DNA from: Granulosicoccus sp964390335
GTDB lineage: Bacteria; Pseudomonadota; Gammaproteobacteria; Granulosicoccales; Granulosicoccaceae
Assembly (NCBI GenBank): GCA_964390335.1
Contig: CAYMHU010000005.1
Location: 1 to 64,000, forward strand
Reading direction: 5' to 3'
DNA: 64,000 bases
Part shown: positions 1 through 8,160 of the stretch, piece by piece
Numbering within the stretch: position 1 is the stretch's first letter
How the letters are laid out: the number at the start of each line of letters is the position of its first letter
The notes under the pieces: model-generated
Database searches by the model: none
The model's input: the letters and a program-made list of their open reading frames with translations, nothing else
What the model was told of the DNA's origin: nothing
Made by a program: the position numbers and the translations under genes

Positions 1-593
1 GGCATGGATGACATCATCGCTGTATCGAAAACACCGGGAGCAATCGAGACCACGCGCACGCCAAGGCTAGCCATATCGCGAGCAGCGGGTAAGGTCATTG
101 ATGCCAGTGCGCCTTTCGATGCAGCATAAGCAATCTGTCCAATCTGACCATCATAAGCCGCAATTGAGGATGTATTTACGATGACACCGCGTTGGCCGTG
201 ATCATCGGGTTCGTTCTGTGCCATATTTTCTGCAGCTGATCGCATCATATTAAAAGAGCCGATCAGATTAATCTCAATAACACGACGAAACACGTCGGCA
301 TCGTGCGGCCCTTTTTTCGACAATAGCCGCCCACCGGCGACAATGCCCGCACAGTTAACAAGACCACCAACGCCACCTTGTTCATCTGCAATTCGTTTGC
401 ACAGTGTCTCAACCGCTGCTGTATCTGAAACATCTATCTGGTAGGGCTTGGCATTTTCAGGTAGCTCATCAAGGCTGATTTCAGAAAGATCGAGCGCGGC
501 AATGTTAAATCCTCGTTGCGCAAGATATTGGCATGTTGCCTGGCCTAAGCCAGAGGCCGCGCCGGTGATGAGGATCGCCTTTGTTTTATCCAC
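1..593 (-). CDS. SDR-family 3-hydroxyacyl-CoA dehydrogenase (partial, C-terminus cut by window edge)
   Basis: Read on the minus strand from a GTG at 593, preceded by AGGA six bases upstream, which decides the start. The visible ~197 residues show a classical short-chain dehydrogenase: the TGAASGLG cofactor loop near residues 9-16, NCAG near the end of strand 4, and the catalytic YAASK with the upstream serine in NTSSIA. The segment after YAASK (PAARDMASLGVRVVSIAPG) resembles the HSD17B10/type II 3-hydroxyacyl-CoA dehydrogenase group, which acts on 2-methyl-3-hydroxybutyryl-CoA and short acyl-CoAs. It is divergent from a TetR gene and next to leucine-degradation genes, so a role in branched-chain acyl-CoA oxidation is inferred. 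The substrate is not determined by sequence, and the end of the gene lies outside the window. Confidence 0.85.
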   Translation of the reverse strand, partial: MDKTKAILITGAASGLGQATCQYLAQRGFNIAALDLSEISLDELPENAKPYQIDVSDTAAVETLCKRIADEQGGVGGLVNCAGIVAGGRLLSKKGPHDADVFRRVIEINLIGSFNMMRSAAENMAQNEPDDHGQRGVIVNTSSIAAYDGQIGQIAYAASKGALASMTLPAARDMASLGVRVVSIAPGVFDTAMMSSM

Positions 594-674
594 TTGTGTT
601 CCTTTATTTACGTCTGCGCTGGTATGTCGAGATTTTGTGCGGTGGTCTTTGACACCCGTCGACTCGGACTCTAC

Positions 675-696
675 AATGAATGACTGATCATTCATT
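675..696. promoter_or_regulatory. Perfect inverted repeat, probable TetR operator
   Basis: AATGAATGA (675-683), spacer CTGA, TCATTCATT (688-696): a perfect 9-bp inverted repeat in the 111-bp space between the divergent SDR and TetR genes. It ends 8 bases before the TetR start codon, so a bound repressor would cover the start of its own gene. The placement fits autoregulation plus control of the divergent gene. Assignment to this TetR protein is inference. Confidence 0.6.
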
Positions 697-704
697 ATAT
701 ACGT

Positions 705-1286
705 ATGCAGCAGGAACACAAGACCAAGCAAGAACTCCGCGATGCCGCGCGCAAGCTGTTTGCTGAGCGCGGCTATTCCGCTGTGGCCATCAAAGATATT
801 GCGTCCGCCATCGGCAAACAGCCTGGCGGGGTATACAACCACTACGATTCAAAGCAGGCCATTTTGTTGGATCTGATGACGGACAATTTAGACCGCGCGT
901 TTGAAGCGGTTATTACGCCAATCGATCCATCGCTACCAGCACGCCAGCAGTTAGAGAGTTTTGTGCGTGCGCATGTGCGCTACAACATCGACAACCCGGA
1001 CGACATTTTTATCGCGTACATGGAGCTGCGACATCTTGAGAATGGCAGTGCCGAAATCGTGTTGCCTAAACGCGATAAATTTGAAGGGGCATTAAGAAAG
1101 ATATTAAAAGAGGGCGTTGCGACTGATGGCTTTAAACTGAATGATGTGTCGCTGCATACTCGGGCAATCTTATCAATGCTGGTTGGTGTTAGCGGTTGGT
1201 ATCGGCCCAAGGGCGCTAAAAAGCCCAAAGAGATTGAAGAATTTTATAAGCAGGCAGCGCTGCAAAGCGTTGGTGTAATCGACTGA
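705..1286 (+). CDS. TetR/AcrR-family transcriptional regulator
   Basis: 193 residues, the usual TetR size. Residues ~8-55 form the N-terminal helix-turn-helix (ARKLFAERGYSAVAIKDIA, then GKQPGGVYNHYDSKQAIL, with the typical VYNHYxSK recognition-helix end). The rest is a helical ligand-binding domain without recognisable identity. It is followed 21 bp later by ivd-mccB-mccA on the same strand, so it is probably the local repressor of acyl-CoA or leucine catabolism, with an acyl-CoA as plausible effector (inference). No Shine-Dalgarno sequence is visible before 705 because the inverted repeat 675-696 occupies that place. The transcript may be leaderless. Confidence 0.88.
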   Translation: MQQEHKTKQELRDAARKLFAERGYSAVAIKDIASAIGKQPGGVYNHYDSKQAILLDLMTDNLDRAFEAVITPIDPSLPARQQLESFVRAHVRYNIDNPDDIFIAYMELRHLENGSAEIVLPKRDKFEGALRKILKEGVATDGFKLNDVSLHTRAILSMLVGVSGWYRPKGAKKPKEIEEFYKQAALQSVGVID

Positions 1287-1307
1287 TAGATTAGAGAAGG
1301 TGAGTCC

Positions 1308-2216
1308 ATGTTTTACCATTCAATGACATTTGATCTTGGTGATGATGTAAAAGCGCTTCAGGAGATGACACATCGTTGGGCGCAAGAACGAATTAAACCC
1401 ATTGCCGACAAGATTGATCGTGAGAATAATTTCCCTGCTGATCTATGGCAAGAAATGGGTGAATTGGGCCTGTTAGGGATTACCGTACCGGAAGCGGATG
1501 GTGGTTCGGGAATGTCTTACCTTGCACACGTTATTGCAACTGAGGAAATTGCGCGGGCTTCTGCGTCGGTTTCGTTAAGTTACGGTGCGCACTCTAACTT
1601 ATGTGTTAATCAAATTAAGCTCAATGGCTCACCAGAGCAAAAAGCCAAGTACTTACCCGATCTTATCTCGGGTAAAAGTGTCGGGTCATTGGCGATGTCG
1701 GAATCAGGCGCAGGTTCNNNNNNNNNNNNNNNNNNNNNNNNNNNNNNNNNNNNNNNNNNNNNNNNNNNNNNNNNNNNNNNNNNNNNNNNNNNNNNNNNNN
1801 NNNNNNNNNNNNNNNNNACAGGCATTATGGCCGCGTGTCTCGATGAGGTTCTGCCATATGTTTCGGAGCGCAAGCAATTTGGTAAACCAATTGGTAGTTT
1901 CCAATTAATGCAGGGAAAGATCGCTGATATGTATACCAAACTAAATTCAGCACGCGCTTATACCTATGAAGTCGCCAAAGCATGTGATCGGGGTGAAGTC
2001 ACACGACAAGATGCCGCAGCTTGCGTGTTATACGCCTCGGAAGAAGCAATGGTCGTCGCGCATCAAGCAGTACAAGCGATGGGCGGTACTGGCTTTATGA
2101 ACGATACCCCGGTTAGCCGGATGTTTCGTGATGCGAAGTTAATGGAAATCGGTGCCGGTACCAGTGAGATAAGACGTATGCTGATCGGGCGTGAGCTTGT
2201 GGGTAAGAGTTCGTAA
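1308..2216 (+). CDS. ivd: Isovaleryl-CoA dehydrogenase (interrupted by assembly gap)
   Basis: Acyl-CoA dehydrogenase that oxidises isovaleryl-CoA to 3-methylcrotonyl-CoA in leucine breakdown, FAD-dependent and cytoplasmic. The N-terminal helical domain is intact up to SLAMSESGAG. After 100 Ns it resumes at TGIMAACLDEVLPYVSERKQFGKPIGSFQLMQGK and ends with the family's GGTGFMNDTPVSRMFRDAKLMEIGAGTSEIRR. The family is about 385-390 residues. Only ~268 real residues are present, so the 100-N run stands for about 350 bp carrying most of the beta domain and the catalytic-glutamate segment. AGAAGG precedes the ATG by 7 bases. The stop TAA shares its last A with the next ATG (TAATG). Clustering with both methylcrotonyl-CoA carboxylase subunits supports isovaleryl rather than other acyl-CoA dehydrogenases. 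Confidence 0.9.
   Translation: MFYHSMTFDLGDDVKALQEMTHRWAQERIKPIADKIDRENNFPADLWQEMGELGLLGITVPEADGGSGMSYLAHVIATEEIARASASVSLSYGAHSNLCVNQIKLNGSPEQKAKYLPDLISGKSVGSLAMSESGAGXXXXXXXXXXXXXXXXXXXXXXXXXXXXXXXXXXTGIMAACLDEVLPYVSERKQFGKPIGSFQLMQGKIADMYTKLNSARAYTYEVAKACDRGEVTRQDAAACVLYASEEAMVVAHQAVQAMGGTGFMNDTPVSRMFRDAKLMEIGAGTSEIRRMLIGRELVGKSS
1718..1817. other. Assembly gap (100 N) inside ivd
   Basis: Exactly 100 Ns, a scaffold placeholder. Comparison with the family length suggests about 350 bp are missing. An intact reading frame needs a true gap length of 3n+1. Confidence 0.99.
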
Positions 2217-3535
2217 TGAGTATTCTGAGCTCTTCAATTTCACCGCGCTCAGATCAGTTCAAGGCAAATCAAAGCGCACATCAAAAAGATCTTGATCTTG
2301 TTAGTGACGCTGCAAAGCGTGCCATTGACGGGGGCAGTGCCTCTTCCAAAGAGCGTCATGTGGCGCGGGGCAAATTGCTTCCACGTGATCGCATTGCGGC
2401 ACTACTTGATAAAGGTTCACCGTTCTTAGAAATCGGTTTGTTTGGGGCAGAAGGGCATTATGACAATGCCTGCCCATCCGCCGGTGTGATCGCCGGTATC
2501 GGCCGGGTTCACGATCAGGAAGTCATGGTCTTATGTAATGACGCAACGGTAAAAGGCGGTACTTACTTTCCGCTGACGGTTAAAAAACATTTACGAGCGC
2601 AAGAGATTGCAGAAGCAAACCATCTACCCTGCATTTATTTAGTCGATAGCGGTGGCGCAAATTTACCTAACCAAGATGAGGTTTTTCCCGATCGCGATCA
2701 CTTTGGTCGTATCTTTTTCAATCAGGCCAATATGTCGGCCAAGGGCATTGCGCAAATAGCCGTGGTCATGGGCTCGTGCACGGCGGGTGGTGCCTATGTG
2801 CCGGCGATGTCGGATGTTTCGATTATTGTTAAAGAGCAAGGTACGATTTTTCTAGCAGGGCCGCCATTAGTAAAAGCGGCGACAGGTGAGGTGGTATCAG
2901 CTGAAGATTTGGGCGGTGCGGATGTGCATACCCGGCTTTCAGGTGTGGCAGATTACATGGCCAATGATGATCATCATGCATTGGAACTGGCGCGCGAAGC
3001 CGTGCGACATCTAAACAGTAAACAACAACTGCATTGCGATGTCATCCCAGTTGAAGAACCCCTGTACGATCCAGATGAAATGCTCGGCGTGGTGCCAGCC
3101 GATTTACGCACACCGTATGATGTGCGCGAAGTCATCGCGCGTCTCGTCGATGGNNNNNNNNNNNNNNNNNNNNNNNNNNNNNNNNNNNNNNNNNNNNNNN
3201 NNNNNNNNNNNNNNNNNNNNNNNNNNNNNNNNNNNNNNNNNNNNNNNNNNNNNAGTGTAATGGGGGGTGAACAAGCAGCCGGTGTGTTAGCAACGGTTCA
3301 GCGCAGTGCGATTGAACGCAAAGGCGGCACTTGGTCAGATGAAGAAGAGCGCGCCTTTAAACAACCCACTATAGACATGTTTGAAGAGCAATCGCATCCG
3401 CTGTATGCGTCGTCTCGCTTGTGGGATGACGGCATCATTGATCCGCGCCGTTCGCGCGACACAATTGCCTTGTCGTTAAGCGCAAGCCTTAAAGCCCCCA
3501 TCGCTGAGACGCGATTTGGTCTTTTCAGAATGTAG
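2216..3535 (+). CDS. mccB: Methylcrotonyl-CoA carboxylase, carboxyltransferase (beta) subunit (interrupted by assembly gap)
   Basis: Transfers the carboxyl group from carboxybiotin to 3-methylcrotonyl-CoA; works as a complex with the mccA product. It starts in the TAATG overlap with ivd. The N-terminal half shows KERHVARGKLLPRDRI and DSGGANLPNQDEVFPDRDHFGRIFFNQA, the methylcrotonyl-CoA-type signature, and GSCTAGGAYVPAMSD. After 100 Ns it resumes at SVMGGEQAAGVLATVQR and ends normally. The family is ~535 residues and about 405 real residues are present, so the gap hides roughly 130 residues (~390 bp) of the second crotonase-like half. mccA starts 12 bp after the stop. Confidence 0.92.
   Translation: MSILSSSISPRSDQFKANQSAHQKDLDLVSDAAKRAIDGGSASSKERHVARGKLLPRDRIAALLDKGSPFLEIGLFGAEGHYDNACPSAGVIAGIGRVHDQEVMVLCNDATVKGGTYFPLTVKKHLRAQEIAEANHLPCIYLVDSGGANLPNQDEVFPDRDHFGRIFFNQANMSAKGIAQIAVVMGSCTAGGAYVPAMSDVSIIVKEQGTIFLAGPPLVKAATGEVVSAEDLGGADVHTRLSGVADYMANDDHHALELAREAVRHLNSKQQLHCDVIPVEEPLYDPDEMLGVVPADLRTPYDVREVIARLVDXXXXXXXXXXXXXXXXXXXXXXXXXXXXXXXXXXSVMGGEQAAGVLATVQRSAIERKGGTWSDEEERAFKQPTIDMFEEQSHPLYASSRLWDDGIIDPRRSRDTIALSLSASLKAPIAETRFGLFRM
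3154..3253. other. Assembly gap (100 N) inside mccB
   Basis: Exactly 100 Ns, a placeholder. From the usual length of the carboxyltransferase subunit about 390 bp are missing. The sequence on both sides belongs to the same protein. Confidence 0.99.
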
Positions 3536-3547
3536 GTTGAGGGCGTC

Positions 3548-5548
3548 ATGTTTCAAAAAATTCTGATAGCCAATCGTGGCGAAATCGCGTGTCGCGTGAT
3601 CAAGACTGCCCGAAAGATGGGTATTAAAACTGTTGCTGTTTATTCTGATGCTGATGCAAGTGCAAAACATGTGACCTTGGCCGATGAGGCTGTGCATATT
3701 GGACCGTCTGAAGTGTCGAAAAGCTATCTGCAAGGTGAAACAATAATCGAAGCGGCGCAGCGAACAGGAGCCGAAGCTATTCATCCAGGCTACGGCTTTT
3801 TATCAGAGAATCCAGGTTTTGTAGAGGCCGTGAATAAAGCCGGTATCACTTTTATCGGGCCCACAGCCAGTGCAATTGATGCAATGGGTCTTAAGGATAA
3901 AGCAAAAGAGCTGATGATTAATGCCGGTGTGCCGGTTGTGCCTGGTTATCACGGTTCAAATCAAGATCCTACTTTTCTTGCTAATCAAGCTGACGAGATC
4001 GGTTATCCAGTGTTGATCAAAGCGCGAGCCGGCGGTGGTGGTAAAGGCATGCGCTTGGTTGAAAACGCGGCTGACTTTGAAGCTGAACTCGGTGCTGCGC
4101 AACGTGAAGCCCAAGCCAGTTTTGGCGACCCGAGTTGTTTAATAGAAAAATATATTGTGCAACCGCGTCATATTGAAATTCAAGTGTTTGGTGATCAAGC
4201 CGGTAACATCATTCATCTTTTCGAGCGTGATTGTTCACTGCAACGCCGGCATCAAAAAGTCATAGAAGAAGCGCCAGCGCCTGATATTCCAGAAAGTGTT
4301 CGTCAAGCGATGTGTAAGGCTGCAACGGATGCAGCGAAGGCAATTGGGTACCAAGGTGCCGGAACCGTTGAATTTATCGTTGATGGCTCAGGGCCTTTAC
4401 GTGAGGATGGATTTTGGTTCATGGAAATGAACACGCGCTTGCAGGTTGAGCATCCAGTAACAGAAGCGATTACGGGCTTGGATCTCGTTGAGCTTCAGCT
4501 ACGTGTTGCAGCCGGTGAGCCCTTGCCGGTCTCGCAAGACGATGTGCAAATCAACGGTTGGGCATTCGAGGCTCGTATTTATGCGGAAGACGTTCAAAAA
4601 GGGTTTTTACCTGCGGCGGGGCATCTCGAGCATTTATCTTTTCCATTCAATGTAGAGTTTGAGCACGGTGCGTTACGTGTAGACAGTGGTGTGCGTTCAG
4701 GCGACACGATTTCCACGTGGTACGACCCGATGATTGCTAAAGTTATTGTGCATAGTAATACGCGCACATCCGCACTGAGTAAACTATCCAGCGCAATAGC
4801 ACAAACCCAAATCATTGGTACGGTTACCAATGTAGCGTTTATTGGAGCGCTGTCGCGTCATGCAGGTTTTCGTGCAGGTAAGGTTGATACGGGACTCATT
4901 GAGCGGGATATCGAATCGTTAAGTGTTATCAAACAACCCGATTCTATGGACTGGGCGTTGGGTGCGGTGGCCATGATGGGTCTTCTACCTGCTGACAATG
5001 CATTGCCTTGGGACAAGTTAATCGGGTTTCGACATTGGGGTGTTGCAACGCAATCTATAGATCTTAAGTGCGCAGAAGTGTGCCGCACAGTAGCGGTAAC
5101 GATTCTGGATGCAGGGCATTTTGCCTTGGACGCACTGGAGTTTAAGATCGAGTACACTGCCAATGGCTTTTGTGTGTCAACAGCAAACCAAAAACGGCAA
5201 ACGAGCATTACCGTTTTTGATAACAAAGTGAGTGTAACGAATCATGATGCTCAGCATCTTTTTGAGCACATCAGCGTTTTCGGCCAACAAGACTCGAATG
5301 CGCATGCCCAGGACTCACTGCTTGCTCAAATGCCGGGACAAGTAGTGCAGGTATTTGTGTCAAAGGGCGATGAAGTTAAGCGAGATGATCCGCTTATCAT
5401 ATTAGAGGCGATGAAGATGGAGCACAGGTTTAACGCTCCGCGTGATGGCACGGTTGCCGACATTTTATTTTCTGTGGGCGATCAAGTTGCTGACGGGGCC
5501 TTGTTAATATCGTTAGAGCCTGAAAGTGACGGTGAATTTAATGTCTAA
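3548..5548 (+). CDS. mccA: Methylcrotonyl-CoA carboxylase, biotin-containing (alpha) subunit
   Basis: 666 residues, full length. Order: biotin carboxylase N-domain (FQKILIANRGEIACRVIKTA at the start), ATP-grasp domain with the glycine-rich loop KARAGGGGKGMRLV near 158-171 and EMNTRLQVEHPVTE near 297-310, a BT-type linker domain, and a C-terminal biotinyl domain with EAMKMEH, the biotinylated lysine being about residue 623. It carboxylates biotin with ATP and bicarbonate for the partner mccB. The 3' end (from about 5365) exists a second time, slightly diverged, at 7035-7204. Stop TAA at 5546-5548. The following kinase-like gene starts within 10 bp. Confidence 0.95.
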   Translation: MFQKILIANRGEIACRVIKTARKMGIKTVAVYSDADASAKHVTLADEAVHIGPSEVSKSYLQGETIIEAAQRTGAEAIHPGYGFLSENPGFVEAVNKAGITFIGPTASAIDAMGLKDKAKELMINAGVPVVPGYHGSNQDPTFLANQADEIGYPVLIKARAGGGGKGMRLVENAADFEAELGAAQREAQASFGDPSCLIEKYIVQPRHIEIQVFGDQAGNIIHLFERDCSLQRRHQKVIEEAPAPDIPESVRQAMCKAATDAAKAIGYQGAGTVEFIVDGSGPLREDGFWFMEMNTRLQVEHPVTEAITGLDLVELQLRVAAGEPLPVSQDDVQINGWAFEARIYAEDVQKGFLPAAGHLEHLSFPFNVEFEHGALRVDSGVRSGDTISTWYDPMIAKVIVHSNTRTSALSKLSSAIAQTQIIGTVTNVAFIGALSRHAGFRAGKVDTGLIERDIESLSVIKQPDSMDWALGAVAMMGLLPADNALPWDKLIGFRHWGVATQSIDLKCAEVCRTVAVTILDAGHFALDALEFKIEYTANGFCVSTANQKRQTSITVFDNKVSVTNHDAQHLFEHISVFGQQDSNAHAQDSLLAQMPGQVVQVFVSKGDEVKRDDPLIILEAMKMEHRFNAPRDGTVADILFSVGDQVADGALLISLEPESDGEFNV

Positions 5549-6135
5549 GTGCAGTTTATGACAACCTGGCAGGCGGCCGCTGAATCGCAACTCAATGCAA
5601 CCATCACCGACACGCAGCACGTGGGTGGTGGTGATTTCGCACAGGCTTTCAAAGCCACATTATCCACTGGGCAAACGGTGTTTATCAAAACCCACAGTAA
5701 CCCACCGCCCGGATTTTTCTCGACTGAAGCGCAAGGGCTTGAGTGGTTGCGCGTATCGGGTCATGTGAATGTGCCTGAAGTGATGGCCTATAGCGATACA
5801 CCACCATTTCTGGCAATGGAGTGGATTGATATGGGGTACGCGAACACCACAACGGAACACGCATTCGGTCTTGCACTAGCACACATGCATCAATTGCCGT
5901 TTGAGTGTTTTGGTCGACCTGATAAGAAAACCACCGGTAGTCAGGCGGTGCCCAATACACCCTGTGATTCATGGGCAGAATTTTATGCCAGCCAACGCTT
6001 GTTACCGTTAGCCAAACTGGCCAAAGACAAAGGCGCGTTGCCGGATAAAGCGATACGACTGCTGGAACAAGTCAGTCAACAATTGCCAGAGTTTGGGGCC
6101 GCTGATGAAGCGGCTAGTTTATTACACGGCGCGCT
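5365..6135 (+). repeat. Direct duplication, upstream copy (mccA 3' end plus kinase 5' part)
   Basis: This stretch is repeated at about 7035-7790 in the same orientation. The first 192 residues encoded by the kinase copies differ at about 11 positions, and many differences are synonymous. The upstream copy breaks off inside the kinase gene just after the codons for LLHG. The downstream copy begins inside mccA. Between them lies the vapBC pair. Confidence 0.9.
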
Positions 6136-6151
6136 AATGGGAATTCAGTAG
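5558..6151 (+). pseudogene. Truncated fructosamine-kinase-family protein (5' copy)
   Basis: Begins at the ATG homologous to the intact copy at 7215 (an upstream GTG at 5549 directly after the mccA stop is also possible). It matches the intact protein at ~94% over about 192 residues, then stops after LLHGALMGIQ. The intact copy continues LLHGDLWAGN, the catalytic loop, and then the metal-binding aspartate motif and the C-terminal lobe, ~95 further residues. The truncated product therefore lacks the phosphotransfer machinery and is almost certainly inactive. In the ancestral arrangement this gene probably followed mccA directly as the last gene of the operon. Confidence 0.85.
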
Positions 6152-6244
6152 CTGATTCGTACTATCTAATTGATTTTATGAACATTATTATTTTTCAGAT
6201 AAAATGATGTTTGGTACAAAATATGGTTAGTATGTATTGTAAAG

Positions 6245-6270
6245 GCATCAACATATGCATATAATGATGC
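6245..6270. promoter_or_regulatory. Inverted repeat upstream of vapB
   Basis: GCATCA (6245-6250) and TGATGC (6265-6270) are inverted around a 14-bp AT-rich core containing ATATGCATAT, itself palindromic. It ends 23 bp before the vapB start. Such sites are usual for toxin-antitoxin autoregulation; function here is inferred from position only. Confidence 0.4.
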
Positions 6271-6293
6271 TAGATCAATTGCGGATTATGGAC

Positions 6294-6488
6294 ATGAGAA
6301 CGACATTAAACATAGACGATACGCTGTTAAAAAAAGCACAAGAGCTCACCGGCGTCTCGGAAAAAACCGCCATTGTTAGAATGGGCATGGAAGCATTGAT
6401 CGCTCGGGAAAGCGCGAAACGACTCGCCAAGCTTGGCGGGTCTGAACCACAGATGCAGGACATACCTCGCCGCCGATCAGCACAATGA
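6294..6488 (+). CDS. vapB: VapB-type antitoxin
   Basis: About 64 residues from the ATG at 6294. An in-frame ATG at 6255 would lengthen the protein by 13 residues that do not resemble the family and would place the start inside the inverted repeat, so 6294 is preferred. MRTTLNIDDTLLKKAQELTG is the classical VapB-family start: a strand and helix that bind DNA as a dimer. The C-terminal tail, rich in Arg/Lys and Pro, would wrap the toxin. It overlaps the toxin start by four bases (ATGA). AT-rich flanks and its place between two copies of a duplicated segment indicate acquisition. Confidence 0.85.
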   Translation: MRTTLNIDDTLLKKAQELTGVSEKTAIVRMGMEALIARESAKRLAKLGGSEPQMQDIPRRRSAQ

Positions 6489-6862
6489 GTGTACTGCTCG
6501 ACACATCAGTTTGGATTCGGCATTTTCGTGAATCTAATGGTGAGGTTGTTCGTCTGCTAGAGGAGCAACAAGTAATGACTCATCCTTATGTTGTTGCTGA
6601 GATAGCCTGTGGCAGTTTAAAAAAAAGAATAGAAACTTTAAGTTATTTAAAGGCAATCCCTACATTGCCCATTGTTGCTATCGATGAAATTTTAACTTTT
6701 ATTGAGTCACGAGAGTTGTTTAGTAAAGGCGTTGGTTTTGTTGATGTCCAACTACTTGCTTCAGTGATAATTTCTGACAATGTATCCCTTTGGACAACAG
6801 ATAACAGGCTGGAAGCAATCGCCGTTAAAATGGGAATTTCTTATCCAGCCTTACACTCCTGA
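6485..6862 (+). CDS. vapC: VapC-type PIN-domain ribonuclease toxin
   Basis: 125 residues, usual for VapC. PIN-domain acidic residues are visible: Asp in LLDTSVWI at the N-terminus, Glu in VVAEIACG, Asp in GFVDVQLLAS, Asp in LWTTDNRL. These coordinate Mg2+ for cleavage of RNA, in well-studied VapCs often tRNA or rRNA. Start ATG overlaps the antitoxin stop (ATGA), so the two are translationally coupled. The pair sits in a ~900-bp insert between direct duplicates of host sequence and probably stabilises that insert (inference). Confidence 0.88.
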   Translation: MSVLLDTSVWIRHFRESNGEVVRLLEEQQVMTHPYVVAEIACGSLKKRIETLSYLKAIPTLPIVAIDEILTFIESRELFSKGVGFVDVQLLASVIISDNVSLWTTDNRLEAIAVKMGISYPALHS

Positions 6863-7034
6863 AGGAATATAAATTTCTTCATGTAAATTACCAAAAAAAT
6901 TCGTGCATTGGTTTGAAACCCATAGAAATATGATTAGTACGGTTTTATTATTAACACTGCATTAGGGTCGCAATAGATTAAGGGTCTCACGAAGCTTGCT
7001 TGGAAATACTATTGGAAATTGAGTCCAAAGCTTG
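6863..7034. other. AT-rich spacer downstream of vapC, no gene seen
   Basis: About 170 bp without an ORF, obvious terminator or recognisable repeat. It ends where homology to mccA begins (near 7035), so it represents the right flank of the inserted toxin-antitoxin segment. Confidence 0.6.
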
Positions 7035-7204
7035 AGGGTGATAAAGTTAAGCGAGACGACCCGCTTAATCATATTAGAGGCGATGAAGATGGAGCACAGG
7101 TTTAACGCTCCGCGTGATGGCACGGTTGCCGACATTTTATTTTCGGTGGGCGATCAAGTCGCTGACGGGGCCTTGTTAATATTGTTAGAACCTGAAGATG
7201 ACTG
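7035..7204 (+). pseudogene. mccA 3'-end fragment (biotinyl domain remnant)
   Basis: Nearly identical to 5365-5533 of mccA, covering the biotin-attachment region. It lacks everything upstream and has one extra A (CGCTTAATCAT versus CGCTTATCAT) that shifts the frame just before the EAMKMEH codons. It cannot encode a functional domain. It leads directly into the intact kinase copy, as mccA does upstream. Confidence 0.88.
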
Positions 7205-7790
7205 ATCACTATATATGGCAACCTGGCAGGCGGCGGCAGAGTCGCAACTCAATGCAGCAATCACAGACACGCAGCACGTAGGTGGCGGTGATTTCGCGCA
7301 GGCTTTCAAAGCAACTTTATCCACGGGGCAAACGGTGTTTATTAAAACACACAGTAATCCACCGCCCGGATTTTTCTCAACGGAAGCACAAGGCCTTGAG
7401 TGGCTGCGCACATCGGGACAAGTCAACGTTCCATCTGTTATGGCCTATAGCGACACACCTCCTTTTCTGGCAATGGAGTGGATTGATCTGGGGTATGCGA
7501 ATACCACAACGGAACACGAATTCGGGAATGCTTTAGCACACATGCATCAATTACCGTTTGCGTGCTTTGGTAGACCAGATAAAAAAACCACCGGTAGTCA
7601 GGCGGTACCCAACACACCGTGTGATTCGTGGGCAGAATTCTATGCCAGCCAACGGTTGTTACCGTTGGCCAAACTTGCCAAAGATAAAAGCGCGTTGCCG
7701 GATAAAGCAATACGACTGCTGGAACAAATCAGTCAACAATTGCCAGAGTTTGGCGCCGCTGACGAAGCGGCTAGTTTATTACACGGTGAT
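7035..7790 (+). repeat. Direct duplication, downstream copy
   Basis: Second copy of 5365-6135: mccA 3' fragment plus the first ~192 codons of the kinase. Unlike the first copy it continues into a complete kinase gene. Confidence 0.9.
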
Positions 7791-8069
7791 CTGTGGGCGG
7801 GTAATCGGGTGGTCGATAAACACGGTCATAGCTGGTTGATTGATCCGGCTGCCCATGGCGGGCATCGGGAATTTGATTTGGCCATGATGCGTTTGTTTGG
7901 CGGCTACGGCGAGGAATGCTTCGATGCATACAGCGACGTTTTTCCATTGCAACCGGGATGGCAGTCGCGAGTGTCATTACACCAGTTAGCGCCGCTTACT
8001 GTGCACGCGATTAAATTTGGTGGACATTATCGTTCTGCGACGTTGTCTGCACTTGAACAATACAGTTAG
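7215..8069 (+). CDS. Fructosamine-3-kinase-family protein (intact copy)
   Basis: 284 residues, full family length. N-lobe with GGGDFAQAFKATLSTGQTVFIK (nucleotide-binding strand and lysine), hinge near PPFLAMEWID, catalytic loop LLHGDLWAGN near residue 192, and the metal-binding motif LIDPAAHGGHREFDLAM. The family phosphorylates sugar adducts on protein amines, or small ketosamines/ribulosamines, starting their removal. The ATG at 7215 corresponds to 5558 in the truncated copy. It formerly belonged at the end of the mccA operon. Its promoter is now unclear, since the mccA relic and the toxin insert lie upstream. Confidence 0.88.
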   Translation: MATWQAAAESQLNAAITDTQHVGGGDFAQAFKATLSTGQTVFIKTHSNPPPGFFSTEAQGLEWLRTSGQVNVPSVMAYSDTPPFLAMEWIDLGYANTTTEHEFGNALAHMHQLPFACFGRPDKKTTGSQAVPNTPCDSWAEFYASQRLLPLAKLAKDKSALPDKAIRLLEQISQQLPEFGAADEAASLLHGDLWAGNRVVDKHGHSWLIDPAAHGGHREFDLAMMRLFGGYGEECFDAYSDVFPLQPGWQSRVSLHQLAPLTVHAIKFGGHYRSATLSALEQYS

Positions 8070-8160
8070 TGTTTGAATGCTCGATAGCCAGTATTATTGC
8101 GAAATACTCCGAAACTGCAATCCAGACTGAATTTAAACAACGCAAGAATCTAATACGAAC

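Noticed and set aside
6152..7034. Insertion sequence as the cause of the duplication
   Set aside because: No transposase, terminal inverted repeats or target duplication is visible; homology on both sides is in host genes, which points to recombination.
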